A stretch of 64,000 nucleotides of DNA from Planctomycetota bacterium (GTDB taxonomy: Bacteria > Planctomycetota > UBA1135 > JADKAF01): NCBI GenBank assembly GCA_016719295.1, contig JADKAF010000001.1, positions 4,526,001 through 4,590,000 on the forward strand, given 5' to 3'. Below the pieces are notes generated by a model. The model did not search any database. It was not told the origin of the DNA and worked only from the letters and a program-made list of their open reading frames with translations. Both the position numbers and the translations under genes were made by a program. Below are positions 25,338 to 34,219 of the stretch, in pieces (the first letter of the stretch is position 1; every line of letters starts with the position of its first letter).

Positions 25338-25698
25338 TCGTTCGCCTGATCACGTCGGCGAAGATCAGTTCCTGCTCCTCCCACAGCCCGAGCTTGATCA
25401 GCTTCTGCGCCCGCCTCGGCGACATCACCAATTCCCCGAGCAGCAACGCCTCCTGAATCCGCGGCGAGAGCAACACGAGATCCATGACCTGCACCATTCG
25501 CGTACTGCTCAAACCGAGAGCCCGGCCCACCTCGCCGTAGCTCGAGACGACACCGCGCTCGACGAGGTCGTCGATGTGGTGCGCCAAGGCGATCATGCGC
25601 GCGACCCGCGACGGCGGCTCGGATCCCGCTTCGCGCTTCCGCCTTCCGCGCGCGCCGAACGGCAGCTTGAAGCGGAGCGAGACGGAGGTGCCATTCAC
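25327..25698 (-). CDS. HTH-containing protein of the recombinase operon
   Basis: 123 residues. The central region SSYGEVGRALGLSSTRMVQVMDLVLLSPRIQEALLLGEL resembles the helix-turn-helix and following helix of ParB/KorB-like DNA-binding domains; a basic N-terminus precedes it. The ATG overlaps the recombinase stop by four bases, so it is the last gene of a coupled minus-strand operon. It probably binds DNA and helps the recombinase or regulates the element. I do not know a characterised homologue. Confidence 0.6.
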   Translation of the reverse strand: MNGTSVSLRFKLPFGARGRRKREAGSEPPSRVARMIALAHHIDDLVERGVVSSYGEVGRALGLSSTRMVQVMDLVLLSPRIQEALLLGELVMSPRRAQKLIKLGLWEEQELIFADVIRRTTSS

Positions 25699-27248
25699 GC
25701 CGACTCCTCCGCGATCGTCGCGTGGTTTCCGAGTGCGCGGATCCCACCGGGTCGGAACTTGATCTCGATCTCGCCGGCCTCGCCGTTGTAGTCGATCCTC
25801 TCGATCAGCAGGCTCAGGATGCGCGCGCGCTCCTTCGCGACGAGCTTCGCCCAGACGCCGTGGAACTGCGTCAGTGCCGCGCGGATCTCGGCGTCCTTCA
25901 ACTCGAGACCTGCGATCACGAACAGCTCGCCCTGCGCCACGTGCTCGGCCCGCTCCGCACGCGCGATGCTCTCATCGATCTGCCCGACTCGCTCGGAGAG
26001 CACACTGGCGGCAGGTCCGCCGGCGGCGATGCCGACCAGGAAGCGCTCCCGTTCGGCACGCAGCTTCCGAATCTCGTCGCCGTGCCGCCGTCTCTCGGCC
26101 TCGAGCTCCGGTACGCGAGCGCGCGCCTGATCCAACGTCGCTTGCAGCGCCCTCGCCAAGACACGCGGGTCGGAGCCGATCGCCTCGATCTGCTGCACAA
26201 CGAAGCCCTCGATGTTCCCCGCCGCGACACGCGAGCCCGGACAAGGATCGGGTTCCGCATCGTGTCGGCTTCGGCATACGTAGTAGTGGAAGCGCTTCGT
26301 CGGCGTCATCGAGTAGGTCACCACCATGCTCCGCTGGCAGCGCGCGCAGTGGAGCAACCCGCGCAAGAGCAAGCCGTACTTGTTCTTCGCGGAAGAGCCG
26401 CCTCGCAAGCTCTGCTTCGAGAGCTTCGTCTGCACGAGCTCGAAGAGCCCGCGGTCGATGATCCGCGCGTGCTTCCCTTCGTACCACTCGCCCGCGTACG
26501 GCACCCAGCCAGCCAGCGTCTTGCAACGGAGCACCCTATGCACCTCCTTCTTGCTCCAGTGCTTGCCGCTCCGCATTCGATGGCCGCGCGCGTTCAGCTC
26601 GGTAGCGACGTTCGAGAGAGCGTTCATGGCGAGGTAGAGCTCGAAGATCAGCTCGGCGACCTCCGCCTCCTCCTTCACCACGTTCAATGCACCCTTCGCG
26701 CTGCGGTAGCCATACGGTGCGAAACCCGCTTGCCACCCACCGCGGCGCCGCGTCTCGGCCATCTTGTCGCGGATCCGCTCGCCGATCTGCTGCCTCTCGA
26801 ACTGCGAGAACGATCCGAGCAGATTCGCCATCAACTGGCCGGTGGATGTCGACGTGTCGAACGCCTGCGTCACCGAGACGAAGGAGACCGCGTGCTTCGC
26901 GAACTCGCTCAACGTCGCCGTGAAGTCGCTCATCGAGCGGCTCAAGCGGTCGATCCGATAGACCGCGACGACATCGACGCGACCCTCTCGAACGTCCTGC
27001 ATCAAGCGCTGGTAGGCCGGTCGCTGGATGTTGCCGCCTGAGTATCCGGCGTCGTCGTAGCGATCCGGCAGCGCGAACCAGCCGTTCGAAGCCTGCGCCG
27101 CGATGTACGCTTCGATCGTCGCTCGCTGCGCGTCGCAACTCGAGAACTCCATCTCCTTCTCGACGCTCTGACGGCAGTAGACCGCGACGCGTACGGATGC
27201 CGGCGCTGCGCGCTTCTCGCCGCGCGTCTTCGTTGCTGCGAGCTTCAT
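25695..27248 (-). CDS. Large serine recombinase
   Basis: 517 residues from ATG 27248, which overlaps the DUF2924 gene stop by four bases; in-frame sequence further upstream is antisense-like and not used. The catalytic domain begins VRVAVYCRQS with R26 and the nucleophile S28, followed by the conserved YRIDRLSRSMSDF and SFVSVTQAFDTSTSTGQLMANLLGSFSQFERQQIGERI segments. A recombinase domain follows (residues about 185-290). Then come a zinc ribbon (CARCQRSM...CRSRHDAEPDPCPGSR) and a C-terminal coiled-coil-rich part. Large serine recombinases integrate and excise phages and integrative elements. The catalytic residues are present. Its neighbours DUF2924 and the HTH protein are a recurring partner set. 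Confidence 0.92.
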   Translation of the reverse strand: MKLAATKTRGEKRAAPASVRVAVYCRQSVEKEMEFSSCDAQRATIEAYIAAQASNGWFALPDRYDDAGYSGGNIQRPAYQRLMQDVREGRVDVVAVYRIDRLSRSMSDFTATLSEFAKHAVSFVSVTQAFDTSTSTGQLMANLLGSFSQFERQQIGERIRDKMAETRRRGGWQAGFAPYGYRSAKGALNVVKEEAEVAELIFELYLAMNALSNVATELNARGHRMRSGKHWSKKEVHRVLRCKTLAGWVPYAGEWYEGKHARIIDRGLFELVQTKLSKQSLRGGSSAKNKYGLLLRGLLHCARCQRSMVVTYSMTPTKRFHYYVCRSRHDAEPDPCPGSRVAAGNIEGFVVQQIEAIGSDPRVLARALQATLDQARARVPELEAERRRHGDEIRKLRAERERFLVGIAAGGPAASVLSERVGQIDESIARAERAEHVAQGELFVIAGLELKDAEIRAALTQFHGVWAKLVAKERARILSLLIERIDYNGEAGEIEIKFRPGGIRALGNHATIAEESA

Positions 27249-27685
27249 GAGGTCTTGGTTCCCTTCGTGAGGCCGAAGAAGAGCTTGCCGTTCCAGCGCG
27301 ATCCCGTGATCGCGTTCGCTGCGGCGGAGAGGCTGCCGTAGATCGTCCCGTTCCACTCGTAGCCCTCGGCGTGGACGAGGACGCACTGCTCCATTCCCTT
27401 CCAGACGCGCCGCAGCACCGTCCCGGGCTGGATCTTGTCGGAGCGCCGTGGTACACGCACTTCGCCGAGCGGCAGCTTGATCTCGGCCGCGAGTGCTTCG
27501 ATGCGCCGACGCGCCGCGTTGCTGAGCCCGCCGTACTCGCGCTCCTGGATCGCGTACGCGATGCGCTTCCGCAGGAACGGCGCGTTCCGCTGCCGCAGCG
27601 GCTTCCCGACCAACTCCTCGTAGCGCGCGACGAGCCCCTTGTAGTCGAGATCCGCAAGCGCTCGAATCTGATCTTCCACCGTCAT
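27245..27685 (-). CDS. DUF2924 domain protein
   Basis: 146 residues from ATG 27685, whose first bases overlap the preceding stop (ATGA). The N-terminal half is helical (VEDQIRALADLDYKGLVARYEELVGKPL...FLRKRIAYAIQE). The C-terminal half contains PGTVLRRVWKGMEQCVLVHAEGYEWNGTIYGSLSAAANAITGSRWNGKLFFGL in pieces that match the DUF2924 family. These proteins are regularly encoded beside large serine recombinases in phage-like elements, and an accessory DNA-binding role in recombination is a fair guess. It is coupled to the recombinase by a four-base overlap. Confidence 0.85.
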   Translation of the reverse strand: MTVEDQIRALADLDYKGLVARYEELVGKPLRQRNAPFLRKRIAYAIQEREYGGLSNAARRRIEALAAEIKLPLGEVRVPRRSDKIQPGTVLRRVWKGMEQCVLVHAEGYEWNGTIYGSLSAAANAITGSRWNGKLFFGLTKGTKTS

Positions 27686-27897
27686 GATGCGTTCTCCTGA
27701 GTCCGGAGCGCACACTCAGGCTCGAAGCTCGCGCTCGAAGCAAGTTCATCTTCGCAGCGCGCCGCAGCGTGGGTCCGGCGGTAGCCATGGGCGAGGATGC
27801 TCGCGATCTCGGTGAGACGCTGATCGGGTGTCATCACGGCGGGATCGGTGACGAAGGCGCGGATCAGCGGAGACGAGGTGAGAGGGCGGAGCTTCAT
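27682..27897 (-). CDS. Short protein of the recombinase operon
   Basis: 71 residues. Both ends are joined to its neighbours by four-base ATGA overlaps, which supports translation. A helical stretch MTPDQRLTEIASILAHGYRR is followed by a low-complexity tail; the LTEIASILAHGYRR pattern is common in short proteins encoded just upstream of DUF2924/recombinase genes. Function unknown. Confidence 0.6.
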   Translation of the reverse strand: MKLRPLTSSPLIRAFVTDPAVMTPDQRLTEIASILAHGYRRTHAAARCEDELASSASFEPECALRTQENAS

Positions 27898-28256
27898 CGC
27901 GATGGCTCCTGGCGGATGCCGAGCGCGTTGAAGATCGCGCGCTCGATCGCATGCCGGGCCGCACGATCGGTGGGCCGCACGAGTGCATGCTTCGTGCCGC
28001 GGCGTGATGTGCGCGATGGGAAGCTCAACGACAGCTGGCCATGCTCCGTCAGCCGCAGCGTCACGCCGTCGATCCGGACCAGCCCGTCGAGCTCGAGGTT
28101 GAGGAACGCGAGCAAGCCGTCGTCGCCGTTGAGCTCAGACGCTGGCGTGATCGTGATCGCCGTCAGCGTCGCCGTGCCAACGCGCCACGAGCCGCGAAGT
28201 GTCTGGCGACGGCGGCGGAGACGCTGCAACGCAGGATGTCGATGCGGTTGGTTCAT
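27894..28256 (-). CDS. SpoVG-like small protein, copy 2
   Basis: About 120 residues from ATG 28256; a GTG at 28316 overlapping the upstream stop is an alternative. The core (TLTAITITPASE...FLNLELDGLVRIDGVTLR...GQLSLSFPSR) followed by RAARHAIERAIFNAL resembles the beta-sheet-plus-helix layout of SpoVG proteins, small DNA/RNA-binding regulators. The neighbouring gene at 28658-29050 has the same layout, so the two are paralogues. Its stop overlaps the next gene by four bases. The SpoVG link is from pattern only and needs a profile search. Confidence 0.55.
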   Translation of the reverse strand: MNQPHRHPALQRLRRRRQTLRGSWRVGTATLTAITITPASELNGDDGLLAFLNLELDGLVRIDGVTLRLTEHGQLSLSFPSRTSRRGTKHALVRPTDRAARHAIERAIFNALGIRQEPSR

Positions 28257-28312
28257 GGTGGGAAGTCCTGCATCGCCGCACGGAATAGCGCGGCGATGCG
28301 GATGCTGTGGAA

Positions 28313-28540
28313 TCACTCCGCGAGGATGCGCTCGACATCGTCGAGCGAGAGGCCGAGGCCCGAGCCCTGACTACCTGCGACGACGTATGCGGTCTGCGCG
28401 TTCATCAAGCCGTACGTGCTCCAGTCGTGGTGCGCGGGAGTGCGCGAGCGCGACTTCACGAGGCGCAGTCCTTGGCGACGCGCCTTGCTGCGGAGACGGG
28501 ATTCGCGGGCGAGGTCGAGCTGATCTTGGGTAGCAGTCAT
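28313..28540 (-). CDS. Short basic hypothetical protein
   Basis: 75 residues from ATG 28540, with AAGGA eight bases upstream; GTG 28564 is possible. It has a basic N-terminal helix (ARESRLRSKARRQGLRLVKSRSR) and a small C-terminal domain with the pattern YGLMNAQTAYVVAG...GLSLDDVERIL. This matches a widespread family of short uncharacterised proteins in actinobacteria and mobile elements. It sits between two SpoVG-like genes in the same operon. Confidence 0.65.
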   Translation of the reverse strand: MTATQDQLDLARESRLRSKARRQGLRLVKSRSRTPAHHDWSTYGLMNAQTAYVVAGSQGSGLGLSLDDVERILAE

Positions 28541-28657
28541 CTGTTTCTGTCCTTCTTCGTGCACGTAGAAATCGCCATCGAGCCTGCACGTTTGATCTCG
28601 GAGCGAGGTGTGTGAGTTGATGCTCTAAGCGGTAGAGCGCATGAGCCTTGAAGGCCT

Positions 28658-29050
28658 TCAGCGCAACGCCGGAGGGCGCTGGAGCTCGAGCGCCTCGAGC
28701 ACTGCCTTCTCGATCGCTCCGCGCGCGTGATCGTTGATCGGTAGCGCCGCGGTTCCTCGCCGCCTGTGATGACGTTCGCGGGGAGGGAACTTCACGAGGA
28801 GCTCGCCTCGCGAGTTCACGCGCAGCGCCATGCCATCGATTCGAATGCCACCCGCGAGCTCGATGGTGAGATACGCGACGGCACGGGGATCGCGAACGTC
28901 GTAGGGCACGTCCTGCACCTTGACGCTGGTCAGCGTCGCCCCGGGTTCGCCCCAGGAATCGAGGATCGGCCAGCGGCCTGCGATCGAACGTTCGGTGAGG
29001 TCGCGCAAGTGCGCGGAGATGTCGAGAGGAAGGCGATGAGCGAGAGTCAT
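28658..29050 (-). CDS. SpoVG-like small protein, copy 1
   Basis: 130 residues from ATG 29050 with GGAG upstream. The core VKVQDVPYDVRDPRAVAYLTIEL, IRIDGMALRVNSRGELLVKFPPR and the C-terminal helix HARGAIEKAVLEALEL share the layout of copy 2 (27894-28256) and of the SpoVG fold. It is preceded in the operon by the zinc-ribbon protein. Duplicated small nucleic-acid-binding proteins in one operon may regulate the element. The assignment rests on pattern similarity. Confidence 0.55.
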   Translation of the reverse strand: MTLAHRLPLDISAHLRDLTERSIAGRWPILDSWGEPGATLTSVKVQDVPYDVRDPRAVAYLTIELAGGIRIDGMALRVNSRGELLVKFPPRERHHRRRGTAALPINDHARGAIEKAVLEALELQRPPALR

Positions 29051-29239
29051 GTTGTGGTTCTCCAGGTAGCAAGAAGACGGAACGGTCACGGATCTGATCC
29101 GGTCGATCCGGTGGAGGTCTCGACGTGTGGCGTCCCGAGAAGCGAAGGCGTCGTATCGCTCCACGCGCTGCAACGACCTGCCGAGCATGCAACGGCGCTT
29201 GGTCGAGCAGACGACACGCGAGGACCCGCGGCAGTTGGT

Positions 29240-30511
29240 TCATGACTGCTTCGCTCCCCCGCGGCGGACCGCGCTCGCAGAGCCGCGATCTCCATCCGCG
29301 CGCTCCGGTAGCTCTACGGCTGCGGAGCTCGGCTCGGAGTTGGATCCGAGGTCGTGCCAGAGGAAGCGCTCTGCCGGCAGAACAGGCGGATGGCACGTCG
29401 CGCATGTCCACGTCGACCACGGCTGATCGAAGCGGAAGAAGCTCTGGCCTCGACACGAGTGGCATGACACCGGCGGCTTTAGATCCAAGCGTGCTGCGCT
29501 GGTGTGCTCGTCGCTTCCAAGTCCGGCGGACGGCGCGCTGGCTGTCCGATGCGCATCGACCTTGGAACTCGCTGTCGCGCGCTCTCGCGTTCTCGGACGA
29601 ACGCCGAGAAGAAGCAGAACAAGGTGCGGGTGCGCAGGCAGAAGTGATTCAGTGGCCTCATCGATCCTCAGCGGGATCGGATCTGCCGAGCCTGGCGCAT
29701 GGCCTTCAGGCCATCGCCGACCGAGCGCCGTGATCGCGGCGCTGCTCGGTCCTGCGCTCAGCAACGAGAGTGCGTGGTCGAGCACCGGCGACAGCGCGGC
29801 AGCAGGCCAGCCGAGCAGCCCTGCCAGCGCGCGCAGGGCGACATCGTGAGCCGCGGGGACATCCTCCAACGCCCAGCCGCGGAGCTCCTCCACGGCGGCG
29901 ACGATCGCGGCGGCGTCCGTTACCGAGTGCCAATCGAGTGTGCGGAGGTCGGCGCTCGCGCGCGGGGCCGGGCGCCAGGCGCCCAGAAGATCGGCGGCGG
30001 ACCGAGCGGCGTCGCGCGCGACTTGGCGAAGGCGCAGCAAGAGGTAGTCGTGCTGCTCCGGAGTCTCGCTCCAGCGCGGCTCGCGGGCCGCATCCTCCAG
30101 GTCGGCGGCGCTTGGCTCGTGCCACAGCCCTGCATGTGACGAGTCAGGCGGCGAGCACCGGGCGCAGAGCCAGCGAGAGGACCTGTCGTCCGTCTTCCAC
30201 CACGCCGTACATCGGCAGTTCCAGCAGATCGACGGCGCAGATCCGTGCTGGGAGTGATCGGCCGCTGTCGCTTCGCGGATCGTCGATGGGCGCGGAGGAG
30301 CAGTGCGGGGTTCGAGGCGCGACAGGGCGGCTTCGAGGGCGAGGCGGGCAAGCCGAGGCTCGATGCCGGAGTGGACTGCGATCTCGTCAGAGGCCTGAGC
30401 GATCGCATCGCTCGCACGGTCGAGAGCGCGCTCCGCGAGCAGGGCGGCACAGCGGTCGATCCTATGCCGATGACGCCGGAGCGGCGTCTGGAACGCGATG
30501 GCCGGATTCAT
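29240..30511 (-). CDS. Two-zinc-ribbon protein following the primase
   Basis: 423 residues. The ATG overlaps the stop of the primase/helicase in its native frame by four bases (ATGA). Two near-identical zinc ribbons are present: CWNCRCTAWW...WLCARC at about residues 95-118 and CHSCRGQSFF...WTCATC at about 347-370. Each is followed by a similar SS-x-AGLWHE or PAERFLWHD segment. The middle is Ala/Arg-rich and helical with no recognised domain. The repeat structure suggests an internal duplication. Its coupling to the primase suggests a role in replication of the element, perhaps as a DNA-binding partner. Confidence 0.65.
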   Translation of the reverse strand: MNPAIAFQTPLRRHRHRIDRCAALLAERALDRASDAIAQASDEIAVHSGIEPRLARLALEAALSRLEPRTAPPRPSTIREATAADHSQHGSAPSICWNCRCTAWWKTDDRSSRWLCARCSPPDSSHAGLWHEPSAADLEDAAREPRWSETPEQHDYLLLRLRQVARDAARSAADLLGAWRPAPRASADLRTLDWHSVTDAAAIVAAVEELRGWALEDVPAAHDVALRALAGLLGWPAAALSPVLDHALSLLSAGPSSAAITALGRRWPEGHAPGSADPIPLRIDEATESLLPAHPHLVLLLLGVRPRTRERATASSKVDAHRTASAPSAGLGSDEHTSAARLDLKPPVSCHSCRGQSFFRFDQPWSTWTCATCHPPVLPAERFLWHDLGSNSEPSSAAVELPERADGDRGSASAVRRGGAKQS

Positions 30512-33500
30512 GTGGCGGCCTCCGCGTCGTCGTCGTCTCGGAAGATGTCGCGGATCTCGTCGGCCAACCCGTCGAGCGAGGGCGGGAGCTCGGAGTCTTG
30601 CTCGTCCGGTGACGAACGGCGCTCAGAGTCCGCCTCCGGCGGAACGACTCCCCCATGGCCCCGCTCGGCTCCTTCCGCTTCCTTCTCTTCCGATTCGAGC
30701 TCTTCGGGATCGTCGGCTTCGTTCGGATGCTCGGTGGCCCCAATGGCCCCAGAAACCAGCGTCTCCCTCCCCAGGTGCAGTACAAGTTTCTTTGCGCCGT
30801 CGAGCTTCCGCCGCAGAAGAGTCTTGCCTCGACCCGAATCGGTGGACCGGAGCATATCTCGCTCCTTGAGGGCCCGACCGAGGCTGCGAACTTCGAACTG
30901 GGGGCGGTTCGAATCGGTGGCCAGCTCGTTGGCGACTTTGATCGCGGCATGTGGGTCGAGGTAGATGTCGTCCCCTTCGACCCACCCGATATGCAAGCCC
31001 TGCGGCCTCCATTCGAGGGCCGTGGCGTGGATGTCATCTGGGTTCGACCGCCGCCAACCGTACGAGGATGCCAGCAGCGGATCGGGAGCATGCCCTCCCG
31101 CGCGCTGAGGTGTGCCTTCCCGGAGGAGAGCGCGGATCGGATTCGATCCAGGAACTCTTGCGCCGGCTCGCTCGCCTGGATGTGGTCTGCATGAGCGGCT
31201 GCGGCCTCGAGTAGAGCCTCCCAGCAACGCTCGTCGAGCCTTCGGGCTTCCGCACGGGTGACGGCGGCGATCTCCGTTGCGAAGCGCAGGAACAGCTCGA
31301 ACCCCGCCTTGAGGTCCGCGATCGTCGTCGGTGTCCGACGGTGGTTCGTGGATCTCCGAAGTTGATCCCGAAGCTCTTGGCGCCGGACTCCAAGCCAGGC
31401 CCGGAGCTCATCGAGGCGGCTCGACGCCCATCGCAGGAAAGCCGCGAGGGCTCCGGCGTATAAGCCAGATGCAGCGTCGTGCTGGGCATGCGTGAGCGCT
31501 TCGGGGGCGATCTCGCCCCCGCAGACCTGGATGGTGAGTGTCCGAGCCAGAGCTGATTGGCGAGCGGGCAGCTCCTCGCCCGTAATGACGATCAAGCTCT
31601 GCGGCACGTAGGTCGGGCGAAGCGAGCCGTCCGCACGCATGCGACCACGGCCTGCATGATTGCCGAGGGCGCGCAGAATCCGGTCGAGATCACGGTATGC
31701 GCGCTGCTGGTCGCTCGAGTTGCCGACCGGGCAGAAGTCGTCGATCACGAAGACGGCGTTCGCCAGCAGGAAGGCCTGCTTCTCCAGCGCGTTAGACGTG
31801 CTCGTCCATGAGCCTGGCAGGTGCTGCGCATCGAGTCCTGCTCCCCAGTGCGACTGGATCAGCGCCGCGAGCTGCGTCTTGAAGACGCCGGTCAGCCCGA
31901 AGACGAAGAGCGCGAAGTCGACAGTGTCGGTAGAGGCGCGCCAGAGCCCGGCGTAGAGCGGGAACGTGATCCGGTCGGGCCCGAGGGAGAGGAAGCGGAG
32001 GGAAGCGCGAACCGCTTTGGTGGCGTCGGAACCTTCTGGCGGCTTGGGCAGGGCGAATTTTTTGTCTCCACACGCGAGGGTAGTCTCAACGAAGAACTGG
32101 GGCCATTGGGGCCATTCGGGTGGGTGGGGTGAGATGAATCCGCCCTCGAAGAGGTAGATCCAGCCCAGCCCAGGGATCGATCGCCAACCGAGGTGGCAGT
32201 AGATGGTTCGCTTCAGCGCGCCCCCGCTGAGGAACTGAATCGCAGCCCTGGCGTGATCCTTGATCGACGCGCCCGGGTAGAGGATCGCCTTCACGCCCAG
32301 CTCCGCCGCTGGCCAAGCCATCGTTGCGAAGGACGCCGCCGGCACGGTGAAGGTGTAGGTCGCGCCGTCGAGCTGCGCCTCGATCTCGAACTCTCTCGTC
32401 ACCTCCAGTCCGTCATCGCGGTGAATCTCGGAGATCACGCGCGCGGTGAAGTTGGTGAGCGGCACGGAGATGACTCCGTCCTTGGTCGGGCGATCCCAGA
32501 CGATCCCGTTTGCGGTCTCGCGGTACTCGCTCCCGGGCTCGGGGCCGTCACCTTCCTGCCTCTTGAGAGCTCCTGGTCGGTATCCGCGCTCCTTGAGGAG
32601 ACGACGCATCGTCGCCAAGCTGAAGTGCTTCTTGAGCCGACCCTGGAGGAAAGCGAGGAGGTGCTCCACCTCGACGGATGGAAGTCTCGCTAGGCGGTCG
32701 AGGAGAGCGCTCTGGTAGATGGTCTCCGGCGAACCGTGCTCCTGTGCGTAGGCAACCGCGGCGACAAAGTCTGCTTTGAGATCCGGGTCGCTGAAGCTGA
32801 GGCCGCCTTGCGGCTCAAACGACGGCGATGCCGTACTGCCGTGATCCCCGAGCAGCTCCAGCAATCGGGCCTCGAACGCGGCGATCTCCTCTCCGCGGAG
32901 CACGCGGATTTCCGCTCTAGAGCTGAGCGCGTCGTCGATGCCCTTCCCGATCTCTGGGCTCCAGGTCTCGACACTGAAGTTGAGCCCGAGCGTTCGAGCT
33001 TGGGCGATCGCCTCGAGCACGCTGCGAGCGACGTGCGGATTGGTCCTCGCATCGGAATCGGGTGCGAGTCGGATCTCGTCGGAGGCTGGGATGGACGTGA
33101 GGACCGAAGAGAAGCGCCCGATGCCCGGGACGCCGATGGTGTAGATGTCGCTCTTCGCCGTGGCCACGTCGGCCTTCAGCTCGCCCTCGGTGATCCTGAT
33201 CCTCGGCCCGCGATTTGTTCTGTTCAGCGGGTAGTGGTCGCGCGCTCCAGATCCTGGTCCGCCATGCCTTCCCGAGCTGAGGTACGTGTACTTCGGGCCA
33301 TCGCCAGGTTGATCGGCCCGTACCTTCAGAGCGACGATCCGGCCCTCGGCACTGCGCACCGGTACGAGAAGTCCAGCAGCCCCGAAGATCGTGGCGTACG
33401 GACCGTTCGCCCCTTGCTTGCTGCCGAATCCCGGGACCTGCTGGAGCAGATCGAGTGGGAAGAGCTCGAGGAGCGCCTTCGCCAGCGAGGAGCGCTTCTT

Positions 33501-33881
33501 GGGCGGCAGAGACCCGTACCGGCCGCGGCCGATCTCCTCGTCAGAGAGCCCGCGTGATCTCAGGTTCTCGCGGTGCGCATCGGACAACTGGCAACGATCA
33601 AGGAGTGCGCCGTAGACGCAATCCAGATCGGCGTCGCTGGCACGCTTGGGCGCCACACTCGGTTGCGGAACCACGACCTGATCCGTGCGCTCGCCCGGGC
33701 TCCCATCGGCGCGGTAGAGCCAGAACGGCATCCCGCTCTTGTCGACCTTGGCCTTGCCGTCCCCGCGGTCGAGGCGTCGGCAGATGATCTTCCGGCCATC
33801 AGCGCTTCGCGTGCACCACGAGGCGTGGCCGCAGATGGAGCAGGGCTCGGAAGACGTGACCGCGATCCAGGAGCCCGTCAC
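30508..33881 (-). CDS. Primase/helicase (DUF3854/DUF927-like), frameshifted near the C-terminus
   Basis: The main frame starts at ATG 33881, overlapping the upstream HTH gene by four bases. Residues 12-36 form a zinc finger (CSICGHASWC...KIICRR); ITEGELKADVATA (about residue 230) looks TOPRIM-like. An AAA-like helicase core (GLTGVFKTQLA near residue 664, ANAVFVIDDFCP near 710) belongs to the DUF927 type. At about 31085-31105 the protein-like sequence changes frame: after SAREG the native continuation HAPDPLLASSYGWRRSN...RPQGLHIGWVEGDDIYLDP lies in the other frame and ends at 30508, coupled to the next gene. Without the shift, the message reads to 30462 with nonsense sequence. This replicates the element's DNA; it is now broken, or there is a base error. 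Confidence 0.8.
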
Positions 33882-34156
33882 GACTCGTCACCTGCCGCGC
33901 GGTGCACCGTGCCGAGCGGACATGGTCCTGACCCAGCGAGACGGGAGTCGAGCCAGCGCTCGAAGCGCGCGCGAGAGATGTAGTAGCGGCGGCCGATGCG
34001 GGCGAGCGGAAGGCCCTCACGGCGGTGCAACCGCAGCACACCCTTGCGCGTGGCGATCCCGAGCGCGGCGCAGAGGTCCGCGATCCCAAGGACAGGTCGG
34101 AGAAGGTAGCCCCGTGCGAAGAGGCTAGCTGATACTTCGGATTGGTCGGGGTGCAT
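33878..34156 (-). CDS. HTH (excisionase/MerR-like) DNA-binding protein
   Basis: 92 residues. The central part GIADLCAALGIATRKGVLRLHRREGLPLARIGRRYYISRARFERWLDSR is a winged helix-turn-helix of the excisionase/MerR type, ending with the typical YYISRARFERWL helix. The stop overlaps the primase start by four bases. Such proteins direct excision or regulate replication genes of integrated elements, so this is a likely regulator or Xis-like factor of the element. Confidence 0.7.
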   Translation of the reverse strand: MHPDQSEVSASLFARGYLLRPVLGIADLCAALGIATRKGVLRLHRREGLPLARIGRRYYISRARFERWLDSRLAGSGPCPLGTVHRAAGDES

Positions 34157-34219
34157 GCGAGCTCCTCAGCTCGTCGTGTTTCCCCTAGGCGGGAAACGAG
34201 GAGCTCGCGTCGAAAGTGA

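Noticed and set aside
25722..27041. 439-codon plus-strand open frame opposite the serine recombinase
   Set aside because: The minus strand has the full recombinase with catalytic Ser and a zinc ribbon; the plus frame is a shadow.
28617..28650. tRNA D-arm-like sequence (GCTC TAAGCGGTA GAGC)
   Set aside because: No anticodon stem, T-arm or acceptor pairing follows, so it is not a tRNA gene.
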